Under the pieces are notes generated by a model that worked only from the letters and a program-made list of their open reading frames with translations, had not been told where the DNA came from and did not search any database. Of a stretch of 36,954 nt of DNA, positions 25,929-32,176 are shown one piece after another. The stretch covers positions 1-36,954 of the IMG/VR virus record IMGVR_UViG_3300025132_000121. One strand, written 5' to 3'. The first letter of the stretch is position 1, and each line of letters opens with the position of its first letter. This DNA comes from a virus. The position numbers were made by a program, and so were the translations under genes.

Positions 25929-26189
25929 TTCGGTATGACTGAAGATATGTCTGAAGAAGACGCACGAAAGTTGGATGAAATCAACGCGGGAGAGGGCAAG
26001 AACCTGACTTCAGCTCAAAAGGCTGTGGTGCTTAGGTTCGGGACCATCGACATCAAGGCCAAGAAGCCTAAGGACTCAATGTCCGTCGATATTCCTGCCG
26101 GACCAAAGGTGAAGCCCAAGGCTCGCCCCAACCCAGTTCAGCCCATCGATGTAGATGATTCATCTGTAAAAGTGAAGGGCATGGAATAG
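25926..26189 (+). CDS. Small unknown protein
   Basis: This 87-aa protein has an acidic, helical N-terminus (TEDMSEEDARKLDEINAGEG), then LTSAQKAVVLRFGTIDIKAK, and a Lys/Pro/Val-rich, probably disordered C-terminus (AGPKVKPKARPNPVQPIDVD). I do not recognise it. The start is supported by cassette copy 3, and the spacing (4-nt gap to the next gene) is tight, so translation is likely. The Pro/Lys tail could bind nucleic acid or a virion partner; no evidence beyond composition. Confidence 0.45.
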   Translation: MFGMTEDMSEEDARKLDEINAGEGKNLTSAQKAVVLRFGTIDIKAKKPKDSMSVDIPAGPKVKPKARPNPVQPIDVDDSSVKVKGME

Positions 26190-26192
26190 TAG

Positions 26193-26549
26193 ATGGCACT
26201 GTCCAAGACCAAGTTTGAAGACGCATTCAAGTACGAGATTGTCCAAGAGACGGCGTGCGATGAGACTGCAATTGTCAACACAACCTCTGGTCCTGGCTCC
26301 ATCTACGCTATCCACTTCGTCAACAGCAACAACGCAGCGTCGCTAAAGCTGTTTGACGCAGAGTCTGTGACCATGTCTACCACGGTGGCAGACATGGTTT
26401 TCAAAATCCCTGCTACCTCGACGACGATGATTGAGATTCCGGATGGACTTCCATACACGTACTTGAGTTTTGCTGTGACTGCGAACTCTAATCCCCAAGA
26501 CAACACCGCTCCTGCAGCTGGTGTCAATGTCAGGTTCTTGGTGGGCTGA
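26193..26549 (+). CDS. Small beta-sandwich paralogue 3
   Basis: This 118-aa protein aligns with paralogue 1 from the first residue: MALSKTKFEDAFKYEIVQET, then PGSIYAIHFVNSNN, ASLKLFDAES, IPDGLPYTYLSFAVT and the final VNVRFLVG strand. The shared start (MALSxxxFxxxxxYxI) and the Tyr and Gly positions make common ancestry likely. No cysteine pairs, no helix, no membrane segment. Its stop TGA overlaps the ATG of paralogue 4 (TGATG), indicating coupled translation and similar amounts of both products. Confidence 0.6.
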   Translation: MALSKTKFEDAFKYEIVQETACDETAIVNTTSGPGSIYAIHFVNSNNAASLKLFDAESVTMSTTVADMVFKIPATSTTMIEIPDGLPYTYLSFAVTANSNPQDNTAPAAGVNVRFLVG

Positions 26550-26947
26550 TGGCTTCCGTAACAACATCTGCATTGACCGAGCTCGGTGGCAAGTACGTTC
26601 TCAACCGAAATGCAAAGGGTCATGACAATGACATTGCAGATCAGAAAAACGCACTCACGGGCAGTGGGACAATCTACTTGATTGAAATCGACAATGAGGC
26701 CAACTCATCCACGGTGTACCTGAAGATTCGGGACAACACCGACTTTCAGCCATCGGTGTCTACTGCGAACGGAGCTGGGACACCCGACCACAGCTTCATT
26801 GCTCCGGCGTTTACTAAGATGTGCTACTCGTTTCCTGCAGGCTTGGCCTTGTCGACTGGATTGTCGTACTGGGTGACCACAGGTGCTGCAGCTGGAACAT
26901 CGGCGAATGCAACGTCTGCAGTCATCGTCAAAATACTTTGTGCATAG
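26549..26947 (+). CDS. Small beta-sandwich paralogue 4
   Basis: This 132-aa protein keeps the family order: SGTIYLIEIDNEANSS (about 39-54), VYLKIRDNTDF, FTKMCYSFPAGLALSTGLSY (about 89-108; compare IPxGL), and the end AVIVKILCA. The N-terminus (ASVTTSALTELGGKYVLNRN) is unlike those of paralogues 1 and 3. The loop between strands about 66-84 is longer (VSTANGAGTPDHSF). It is the last structural gene before the lysis-type cassette. It starts by TGATG overlap with paralogue 3. Confidence 0.6.
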   Translation: MASVTTSALTELGGKYVLNRNAKGHDNDIADQKNALTGSGTIYLIEIDNEANSSTVYLKIRDNTDFQPSVSTANGAGTPDHSFIAPAFTKMCYSFPAGLALSTGLSYWVTTGAAAGTSANATSAVIVKILCA

Positions 26948-26966
26948 CGAGTGAGGAATGTTGAAC

Positions 26967-27359
26967 ATGGAACCCGTCACACTGACCGTTATTGCTGTTG
27001 TAGCGTCCCTGAGCGTCGGTTTCGGTGCTGGGTGGGGTCTGAAGCCTGATGCCGGTGCAGAAGCGATTGAGGCGCAAACTGAGGCCATTGCTGAGCTCAA
27101 CAGTGGTAATCAAGAGCTGGTGGCCAAGGTACAACAAGTTGCAGTTGAAGAAGCTCAGCGCGAAAGTGCGATTGCCAACAAGTTGACGGAATTGCCTCCC
27201 CCATGCATCAAAGAGGTTGGGGGGGATCCCATGTCTCTGCAATGCATGTGGGCGCTCTGTATTCGAACAGGTGAAACAGATAAGCAACGATGCGAGCCGT
27301 CTAAGTTGACCGACCAACTTATTGGGTCATATAGTTGTCCTGAGAACGTCAAACCGTAG
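26967..27359 (+). CDS. Spanin-like membrane-anchored protein
   Basis: The ATG at 26967 is favoured over 26958 because GAGGA (26953-26957) is at a normal distance only from 26967. The 130-aa product has an N-terminal membrane segment (VTLTVIAVVASLSVGFGAGW, about 4-23), a coiled-coil helix (about 32-70, AIEAQTEAIAELNSGNQELV) and a C-terminal part with four Cys (CIKEVGG, SLQCMWALC, QRCEPS) and one more near the end. 'N-terminal anchor, periplasmic coiled coil' is the topology of i-spanins (Rz type); the multiple Cys are unusual. No matching outer-membrane lipoprotein was seen. The lysis role is an inference. Confidence 0.45.
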   Translation: MEPVTLTVIAVVASLSVGFGAGWGLKPDAGAEAIEAQTEAIAELNSGNQELVAKVQQVAVEEAQRESAIANKLTELPPPCIKEVGGDPMSLQCMWALCIRTGETDKQRCEPSKLTDQLIGSYSCPENVKP

Positions 27360-27367
27360 AGGAGTAT

Positions 27368-27679
27368 GTGGTGGAAATCAAAGATATTGCAGTCCCTGTA
27401 CTCACCGTCATCTTCGCAGCGGGTGTATCGTTCGCTTCACTTGAGTCTGCGGCTCAAGATGTAGAGGACCTCGATAAGCGAGTCACCGTTCTTGAGAGCA
27501 AGAAGGCGACCACTCTTACCCATCAAGAGGTAGTCGATGTCAAGATTGAGGGTGTTGAGAAGCGTCTGGATAAGATGGAAGACATTGTTTCTAAGATGCT
27601 TGAGAATCAGCAACATCAGGCAGTCAATATCGCACAGATCTGCCAAGCCACAAACGCCAACTGTAGCAGCGGTAACTGA
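27368..27679 (+). CDS. Small membrane-anchored coiled-coil protein (lysis region)
   Basis: This is a 103-aa product with a GTG start; GTG at 27371 is equally possible and better spaced from GAGGAG. An N-terminal hydrophobic segment (IAVPVLTVIFAAGVSFASL, about 7-25) is followed by a long coiled coil (about 27-90) with regular Val/Leu spacing, for example DVEDLDKRVTVLESKK and IEGVEKRLDKMEDIVSKML. The design resembles XhlA-type or other phage lysis-associated membrane proteins. It starts 8 nt after the spanin-like gene and ends 1 nt before the putative peptidase. It could instead be a second spanin component. Confidence 0.45.
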   Translation: MVEIKDIAVPVLTVIFAAGVSFASLESAAQDVEDLDKRVTVLESKKATTLTHQEVVDVKIEGVEKRLDKMEDIVSKMLENQQHQAVNIAQICQATNANCSSGN

Positions 27680-27680
27680 T

Positions 27681-28268
27681 ATGCGGCCTGAGATTCTCGA
27701 TTACGCTGAGTCCCTCGGCTACAAGGTCTTTGAGTCTGGGGCCTACAACGTCAACATCATCGGCGTGCGGTCCACAGACCACACGGCCAACAGCTTTGAC
27801 GATGTCATTCACTGCGTCTTCAAGGACGAAGACGATGTGTGGGTACACAAGTCATGGGCCTGCACAACTGAGCCTGGTAACTACTGGTTGGAGAACCCCA
27901 CCAACGTGAATGGCACAGCCATTTTGGTTCCGGGTCAGTATCGAGGTGTGTGGAAGATCGACAAGCACCAAGGGAAGTATGACGCGCTCTGCCAGAGGAA
28001 CGGTAAGGTCAAGACTTATCGTGACAGCAATAAAGACGACATCATTGATTGTGATGTGGAGTCTATTACTGAAGGCTACTATGGCATCAACATTCACAAA
28101 GCCGGGTCACACTCGACGCAAGTAGACCGATGGTCAGCTGGATGCCAAGTCTTCGCGAACGCAGATGACTTCGCTGAGTTCATGGACATCTGCTACAAGG
28201 CTCGAGACAAGTGGGGCAACTCATTCAGCTACACCTTGGTGCCTGAAGAAGCCAAACGAGTGGTCTGA
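27681..28268 (+). CDS. Putative endolysin, L,D-peptidase-like
   Basis: ATG at 27681 follows the previous TGA by one base; a longer upstream extension would run through the preceding gene. The 195-aa protein has no signal peptide or membrane segment. The most diagnostic part is GINIHKAG (about 136-143) followed by VDRWSAGCQVF (about 148-158): His139 and Cys155 in an SAGC context recall the catalytic His and Cys of YkuD-type L,D-transpeptidase-like enzymes, which bear a similar H...SxGC layout. Upstream strands (GTAILVPGQYRGVWKI) also fit. Position between lysis-type membrane genes supports a peptidoglycan-cutting role. Direct family assignment is not certain. Confidence 0.55.
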   Translation: MRPEILDYAESLGYKVFESGAYNVNIIGVRSTDHTANSFDDVIHCVFKDEDDVWVHKSWACTTEPGNYWLENPTNVNGTAILVPGQYRGVWKIDKHQGKYDALCQRNGKVKTYRDSNKDDIIDCDVESITEGYYGINIHKAGSHSTQVDRWSAGCQVFANADDFAEFMDICYKARDKWGNSFSYTLVPEEAKRVV

Positions 28269-28576
28269 TGGAAGCCTTGGTTGATTCCTTGTTGGCCGAT
28301 GGTCACCTCGGTATCTTCGCAGCGTTCTTGGTCTACCAGTTCATGACGATGCAGAAACGCCTGGACAAACTCGTAGAGGGATTCCAAGAGCAGATCGACG
28401 AGATTCGTAAAGAGTATGGCGACCGATCTGAAGCCATGCGTGAAAGATATGACCGTGTAATTCAAGAGTACCGGCACAATAACGACAGTCAGTCCAAAGA
28501 CTTCTTGATTACGCGCACAAAAGTACACAACGAGATCGTGTCTAAGTTGGACCGCATTTTAGATCGCGACAAGTAA
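28268..28576 (+). CDS. Holin candidate (BhlA/UviB-like topology)
   Basis: This 102-aa protein starts by TGATG overlap with the peptidase gene. It has one N-terminal membrane segment (GHLGIFAAFLVYQFMTM, about 12-28) followed by a strongly charged coiled-coil tail (RLDKLVEGFQEQIDEIRKEY and beyond). This one-segment-plus-charged-tail layout is that of BhlA/UviB-type holins. Placement right after the putative endolysin supports it. Competing holin candidates are the 33-aa and 69-aa proteins upstream. Confidence 0.55.
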   Translation: MEALVDSLLADGHLGIFAAFLVYQFMTMQKRLDKLVEGFQEQIDEIRKEYGDRSEAMRERYDRVIQEYRHNNDSQSKDFLITRTKVHNEIVSKLDRILDRDK

Positions 28577-28588
28577 GGAACCACAGTC

Positions 28589-29092
28589 ATGCCATCAACA
28601 GAAACGCCTGCACCAGTCACAACTCCTCAGCCTGTCGACATCGCCAACTTGGACGTGGGACCAGAACCCCCAGAGCTTTCAGAAACGCTCGGTGTAGCCT
28701 CAGACATCACGGCAGCGGCTGATGCAGCTCAAGCGATTGGTGGTGAGCATGCACCCGTAGTGGCCGTTGCCTTGGCTGGCATGGCCGTAGCTGGTGGCTC
28801 AAAGGCGTTCAAGCTGTACCGTGACTGGGCTGAGCAGAAGCACGAGCGGGAGATGAAGAAGCTGGAGATTGAGTCCCAGAACCAAGGTCTTGAGGGCGAG
28901 CAGCCTCCCCCTTGTGCGGTCAAGTCTGCGGCCATGCAGGCAGAAATCGACGGTCTCAAGTCGAAGCTTGCAGGCATTGAGAAGAAGACTTCTACCATTT
29001 CTGCTGACTTTGACGGAGACGATGTCGAGCGTCAGATGAAGCGCATGAAGAAACGTGTCGACGAGCTGTTCGAGATCGTTGAGAAGACCTAG
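28589..29092 (+). CDS. Ala-rich protein with hydrophobic segment and coiled coil
   Basis: This 167-aa protein has a Pro/Thr-rich N-terminus (about 1-30), an Ala-rich hydrophobic stretch around 53-69 (APVVAVALAGMAVAGGSKA) that could cross a membrane, then a charged helical C-terminal half (REMKKLEIESQN, later DDVERQMKRMKKRVDELFEI). SD AAGGA precedes the ATG. It is the last + strand late gene. It may be a structural or lysis accessory protein; no family recognised. Its stop TAG overlaps the stop of the - strand gene by the shared CTAG. Confidence 0.45.
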   Translation: MPSTETPAPVTTPQPVDIANLDVGPEPPELSETLGVASDITAAADAAQAIGGEHAPVVAVALAGMAVAGGSKAFKLYRDWAEQKHEREMKKLEIESQNQGLEGEQPPPCAVKSAAMQAEIDGLKSKLAGIEKKTSTISADFDGDDVERQMKRMKKRVDELFEIVEKT

Positions 29093-29382
29093 ATCAGCCC
29101 ACTCAGTAGCGTCAGGATTGAAACGACCAATGCGGAACAAGAAAAGAACAGAGCTCGTTTACTGGCACGCCAACTGCGCTGAACATCATGTCGCTTTACT
29201 TCGAAGTCGAAGTGCTGCTCAGGAGTCCAATCAGGAATCTTCTGAGTGTACTCAGGGCACTTCCGATGCTCCCACAGAGCGTCTTCAGGCAGCTGGAGAC
29301 CCCGGAACATTAAACAGACGCCTGCCTGTTTGCTAGCACCCTCGTAGGACTTGAAGAATCCGCATCGTCCACATCGTGCCAT
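29089..29382 (-). CDS. Cys-rich, tail-anchored small protein
   Basis: This 97-aa product starts at ATG 29382 (a TTG start at 29418 is possible but would lie inside a 12-bp hairpin). The N-terminus MARCGRCGFFKSYEG and two further Cys (AGVCLMF, HRKCPEY) give a CxxC...C...C pattern, possibly a metal-binding knuckle. The C-terminus is a single hydrophobic segment (ALFFSCSALVVSILTLLSGL), suggesting a tail-anchored membrane protein. It converges on the + strand gene. No clear SD was seen; GTGGGG in the preceding hairpin is the nearest. It looks coding because of the organised pattern, but expression is unproven. Confidence 0.5.
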   Translation of the reverse strand: MARCGRCGFFKSYEGASKQAGVCLMFRGLQLPEDALWEHRKCPEYTQKIPDWTPEQHFDFEVKRHDVQRSWRASKRALFFSCSALVVSILTLLSGLI

Positions 29383-29394
29383 GGCCAAAGAATA

Positions 29395-29424
29395 CCCCAC
29401 TTGAGTCGTGACACTCAAGTGGGG
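29395..29424. repeat. 12-bp perfect inverted repeat before the Cys-rich gene
   Basis: CCCCACTTGAGT (29395-29406) and ACTCAAGTGGGG (29413-29424) pair perfectly with a 6-nt loop. It ends 12 bases before the ATG of the - strand gene, so in that transcript its GTGGGG arm is in the leader. It could act as a bidirectional terminator or as a translation or protein-binding control site. Confidence 0.75.
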
Positions 29425-29430
29425 CCAGGT

Positions 29431-29447
29431 TTAATCCACGGGATTAA
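29431..29447. repeat. Small palindrome TTAATCC-ACG-GGATTAA
   Basis: A 7-bp perfect inverted repeat with 3-nt spacer in the junction between convergent blocks; possibly a protein-binding site. Confidence 0.6.
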
Positions 29448-29478
29448 TTGGTGACATCAGCCTATCTGATGAAACCAA
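29448..29478. repeat. Imperfect inverted repeat around CATCAG-CCTAT-CTGATG
   Basis: The core CATCAG (29455-29460) and CTGATG (29466-29471) extends outward to TTGGT/ACCAA with two mismatched positions. It is the third consecutive hairpin in about 80 nt. Confidence 0.55.
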
Positions 29479-29523
29479 ATCTTTACCACCACCCTTGTGT
29501 GTATTAAAGCCTGAATAAAATGG

Positions 29524-29602
29524 CCTGACCCCCCCACCCGGTAGGAATCGCCCATGCTCACGTCCCGAGATGGGAACAGACGATGTGGGTGGGGGGGTCA
29601 GG
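29524..29602 (-). terminator. Long hairpin ending the leftward operon
   Basis: CCTGACCCCCCCACCC (29524-29539) pairs perfectly over 16 bp with GGGTGGGGGGGTCAGG (29587-29602). The 47-nt interior holds a smaller CCCAT/ATGGG stem. It begins 6 nt beyond the stop codon of the DUF2589-like gene. On the - strand it is followed by CCATTTTATT, so it is probably the transcription end of the leftward operon. The large interior loop is unusual for an intrinsic terminator. Confidence 0.6.
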
Positions 29603-29608
29603 GGGACG

Positions 29609-30217
29609 TTACTTGCCAGCTGGAGCTGCAGCCACGCCCTGAGTAGGAGCGATGGCGTCGTTCAGCATGTCAAGCACCTTCATGAGGCCTTCTGGTGGCC
29701 CGTCATCACGGGCGACGACCTTGACGTCATACTTGGCACTGTTGTCGCTGCTACGGCTGTTCTCGCTGTGGTTAGCCACAGAGCCATGCACAGTGACCTC
29801 GCAAGAGAACAGACCAGCGTTGTACTTGGCCTTGGCTGTAAGGTCAGCCTTGCTGTCGGAGGTGGTCTTGCTCGAGGTGGAGGACTTGACCTCCATCGTG
29901 AACCGGACCTCGGCTTCCTTTACTGAGAGAGCTGGGGTGTTGATGATGGCGAGCAGGGGTACCTGGAGGTCCACCTTCTCCATCTTCGTGTTGCCAGCAG
30001 CATCTTGGACTGGCTTGTTGAAGCCGAAGTCGACGGTACGAGCTGACAGGTTGCCCTTGCCATCGTCGTTGAGACCAACGTCCTTGATGAAGTCGCTGGA
30101 TGCCTTAGCGAGCAGGGTCTGAGCGTTACACGCAGCCTTGAGGGGACCACCAATGAGTTGCTCCATTGGAAGGCCACCGAACTGCGATGACATTTGTACG
30201 AGGCCGGAATCTGCCAT
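29609..30217 (-). CDS. DUF2589-like protein
   Basis: This 202-aa protein starts by cassette copy 4. Residues about 18-48 carry PMEQLIGGPLKAACNAQTLL and then a 'SSDFIKDVGL' segment, the hallmark opening I recall for the DUF2589 family. Around 75-115 are KVDLQVPLLAIINTPALS and VKEAEVRFTMEV, and near the end DDGPPEGLMKVLDMLNDAI. DUF2589 proteins are of unknown function; the fold appears beta-rich after an amphipathic N-terminus. The family call is by memory. It is the last gene of a leftward operon with recombination genes, and a distant paralogue lies two genes upstream. Confidence 0.7.
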   Translation of the reverse strand: MADSGLVQMSSQFGGLPMEQLIGGPLKAACNAQTLLAKASSDFIKDVGLNDDGKGNLSARTVDFGFNKPVQDAAGNTKMEKVDLQVPLLAIINTPALSVKEAEVRFTMEVKSSTSSKTTSDSKADLTAKAKYNAGLFSCEVTVHGSVANHSENSRSSDNSAKYDVKVVARDDGPPEGLMKVLDMLNDAIAPTQGVAAAPAGK

Positions 30218-30229
30218 GGTGAGCTCCTA
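30215..30229 (-). promoter_or_regulatory. Start cassette TAGGAGCTCACCATG (copy 4)
   Basis: Stop codon, ribosome-binding site and ATG are packed as in the + strand copies although the genes are unrelated. Confidence 0.75.
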
Positions 30230-30832
30230 TTTTTTCCTCATGTTTTCCATGAGTGTTTGGTCAGCTGTTTTGTCTTCGATTGGAATTGGACTGTCTCGTC
30301 CAAGCCCCGGAATAATACCATACGCTCTTGTGGGAAAACGCTCCATGGGTTCGACTGTTTTTCCCATAGACCTCGTAGATTTAGGTGCCCCCTCTCGAGT
30401 TTCTCTGAGCATAAAAGCTTTATCGAACCTCTTGCCTTGTTGTTCATGTGATTCTAAGGCTTCAGTCAAGGCGAGTGAAAAAACTGCGTGCGTTCTTGCC
30501 GCGTCCCCAGGCCGCGAACCTCTTAGACCAGTTGCGTCCTTAGGAACACGTCTTGGGTCGTTTATTTCAGGTGGAGATGCGCTAATAGCCTGACGCAACT
30601 GCTGGGCAGCTTTACTATAGTTTTGTTCGTTTGGTGCTTCCGATGATTGCGGTATTGCTATATTCAAGCGAGAACTGTAAGGTCCAAACTTGCCTGTATA
30701 TCGATACAGTTCCGTCATGGCTGACTCAGGCTCTTGGTAGGCTCGCTGAAAAGCGTCTTTGTAAAAGTCTGTATCTCGCAATGCCGCAAGGTAGTCGGCA
30801 TCTAAACTTTTAGAATCATTCCCATCTGCCAT
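30227..30832 (-). CDS. Unknown protein between two DUF2589-like genes
   Basis: This 201-aa, highly charged protein starts MADGNDSKSLDADYLAALRD and contains YKDAFQRAYQEPESAMTELY (about 24-43), a central basic segment (EINDPRRVPKDATG; LRGSRPGDAARTH), and a tail rich in Arg/Pro/Lys (MRKK end). No signal peptide, membrane segment or known catalytic motif was seen. TAGGAGATCATCATG at 30830-30844 provides its start. The sandwich between two DUF2589-like genes suggests a shared pathway, but the role is unknown. Confidence 0.5.
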   Translation of the reverse strand: MADGNDSKSLDADYLAALRDTDFYKDAFQRAYQEPESAMTELYRYTGKFGPYSSRLNIAIPQSSEAPNEQNYSKAAQQLRQAISASPPEINDPRRVPKDATGLRGSRPGDAARTHAVFSLALTEALESHEQQGKRFDKAFMLRETREGAPKSTRSMGKTVEPMERFPTRAYGIIPGLGRDSPIPIEDKTADQTLMENMRKK

Positions 30833-30841
30833 GATGATCTC

Positions 30842-31336
30842 CTACGGAAGCAGTTTGATGAGCTGGTCGTCGATTCTTGCATAACCTTCAGGTGGTTCGC
30901 TGCCCTTGAAAACCAACTTCAGTTTAGCAGCATTGCTCTCCTTTTTGAACCACGACGGCTTGGTGGCGCAGGGTCGTACCATCAGCTGACCTTTTTTCTT
31001 GTCCGCAGTGAGACCAGAGATCTCCACTGACATCTCAACCTCGAGCGTATCCACCCGTAGGCTCTGGCCAGTAGTGAGGGACTGGAGGGGGACCGGAATT
31101 CTTTTTTGTACCAGTACTCCATTTTCCCATGTTGGGATCTCCATGACGACCATGCGAGGTGCATATATGTGTCTTCCGTCGTCATCGGTAATCGGATCTC
31201 CATTCTCATCAACCTTGAGCTCCCAGAACTCCTGGTTCGTAATCGAATCCAGTTCATGCCGTTCCGCGATGTCGGTCGCCGCTATAACAGCGGACTGAAT
31301 GGAGTGGACGATGTCGTCGAGAGAATGATCAGCCAT
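30842..31336 (-). CDS. Divergent DUF2589-like paralogue
   Basis: ATG at 31336 (MADHSLDD) is preferred over the ORF start at 31354 because it overlaps the zinc-ribbon gene by 8 nt and has AAGGATGG upstream. This 164-aa protein shares elements in order with the gene at 29609: RIPVPLQSLTTGQSLRVDTL then EVEMSVEISGL against VPLLAIINTPALSV then EVRFTMEV; and FKGSEPPEGYARIDDQLIKL against RDDGPPEGLMKVLDMLNDAI. It lacks the LIGGPLKA opening and has a distinct N-terminal part (about 1-70, with MVVMEIPTWENG). It is therefore a likely ancient duplicate or a partner of the same fold; family is inferred. Confidence 0.55.
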   Translation of the reverse strand: MADHSLDDIVHSIQSAVIAATDIAERHELDSITNQEFWELKVDENGDPITDDDGRHIYAPRMVVMEIPTWENGVLVQKRIPVPLQSLTTGQSLRVDTLEVEMSVEISGLTADKKKGQLMVRPCATKPSWFKKESNAAKLKLVFKGSEPPEGYARIDDQLIKLLP

Positions 31337-31514
31337 CGGTCGAACCGTATCCATCCTTGGCCCAGCCGCCGCCCTTCAGGACGAAGCTGGTCAGTGCGAT
31401 TTGTTTCTTCATGTCCTTAGAGCACTTTTCGCAGCTGGGCTTAGGATCACCAAATGCTTGGAGGACTTCGACTCTGACATCGCAGTCCTCGCATTTGAAC
31501 ACGTACAGGGGCAT
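31329..31514 (-). CDS. FmdB-type zinc ribbon protein
   Basis: This 61-aa protein has MPLYVFKCEDCDVRVEVLQA with a CxxC (8 and 11), then CEKCSKDMKKQI with a second CxxC (28 and 31), and ends SFVLKGGGWAKDGYGSTDG. This is the full pattern of the small FmdB-type regulatory or zinc ribbon proteins (two CxxC knuckles and a FVLKGxGWxKDGY tail). ATG overlaps the TAA of the preceding gene by one base. In bacteria these have unclear roles, perhaps as zinc or translation-related factors; here it sits in the phage early operon before the DUF2589-like paralogue. Confidence 0.8.
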   Translation of the reverse strand: MPLYVFKCEDCDVRVEVLQAFGDPKPSCEKCSKDMKKQIALTSFVLKGGGWAKDGYGSTDG

Positions 31515-32176
31515 TAGCCTTCGAAGTCAGTAGGCATTTCTATCTCTTCGGCAGGCTCCTGAGGCTTGGCTTCAACAGCTCCAGATTCCTTCTGAATCAT
31601 TAGTGCAGCGAGCTGCTTCAGTAGGGCCTTCATTTCGGGGTCGCCACCATTAGATACTGCGTTCTGAGCTTGGATTGCCTCGATGAGCTCCTTGTTGGAA
31701 CCACTGACATCAACCTTCACGTCAACCAAGGGAACGCCGTTCTGGTACTGCAGATCACGCTCGTTCTTGGCGTCGACAAACTTGACTGCAAGCATGATTG
31801 AATCGTCACCCCTATCATCGGGTCGGATGGCTGCTTCGAAATCCATGATGCACCACTCACCGTTCGGCTGAACAAGCTTGATGTGCTTCATCATGCTTTC
31901 AATCGTCTTGCCAATCTGTTCCCGGTACAGTGGCTCATCGACGTAGTTGAGCATGCCCTTGAGGGTCCACTCCGTCCTCTTGAGCTTGCTCCGGTACTTG
32001 GCAAACTCCTTCTTGGACTTCTTGTCAATGACGCGGCCAGTCATTTCGTCTTGAAGAATGTCCATCAGACGTTGTGGCTGGATGATGAACTTGCGTTGTA
32101 CTTCCTTGCCCGCCTTCTCAGACATCATCAGCTTGTATGGAGAAAGGTTGCTTGCGGCTTCGTCGAGTAGCGACAT
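31514..32176 (-). CDS. Unknown 220-aa early protein
   Basis: This protein starts at cassette TAAGGAGCACACATG (32174-32188). It is charged and helical at first (LDEAASNLSPYKLMMSEKAG, FAKYRSKLKRTEWTLKGML), then probably beta/alpha (VQPNGEWCIMDFEAAIRPDD, SIMLAVKFVDAKNERDLQYQ, GVPLVDVKVDVSGSNKELIE), with an acidic tail (EEIEMPTDFEG). No nuclease, ATPase or DNA-binding motif recognised. It lies directly after recT in the operon, so a DNA-metabolism accessory role is a reasonable guess. It contains one Cys and few aromatics. Confidence 0.5.
   Translation of the reverse strand: MSLLDEAASNLSPYKLMMSEKAGKEVQRKFIIQPQRLMDILQDEMTGRVIDKKSKKEFAKYRSKLKRTEWTLKGMLNYVDEPLYREQIGKTIESMMKHIKLVQPNGEWCIMDFEAAIRPDDRGDDSIMLAVKFVDAKNERDLQYQNGVPLVDVKVDVSGSNKELIEAIQAQNAVSNGGDPEMKALLKQLAALMIQKESGAVEAKPQEPAEEIEMPTDFEG

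Noticed and set aside
29383-29418. TTG start for the Cys-rich gene at 29418
   Set aside because: It lies inside the hairpin and lacks a usable ribosome-binding site; the ATG at 29382 is more natural.
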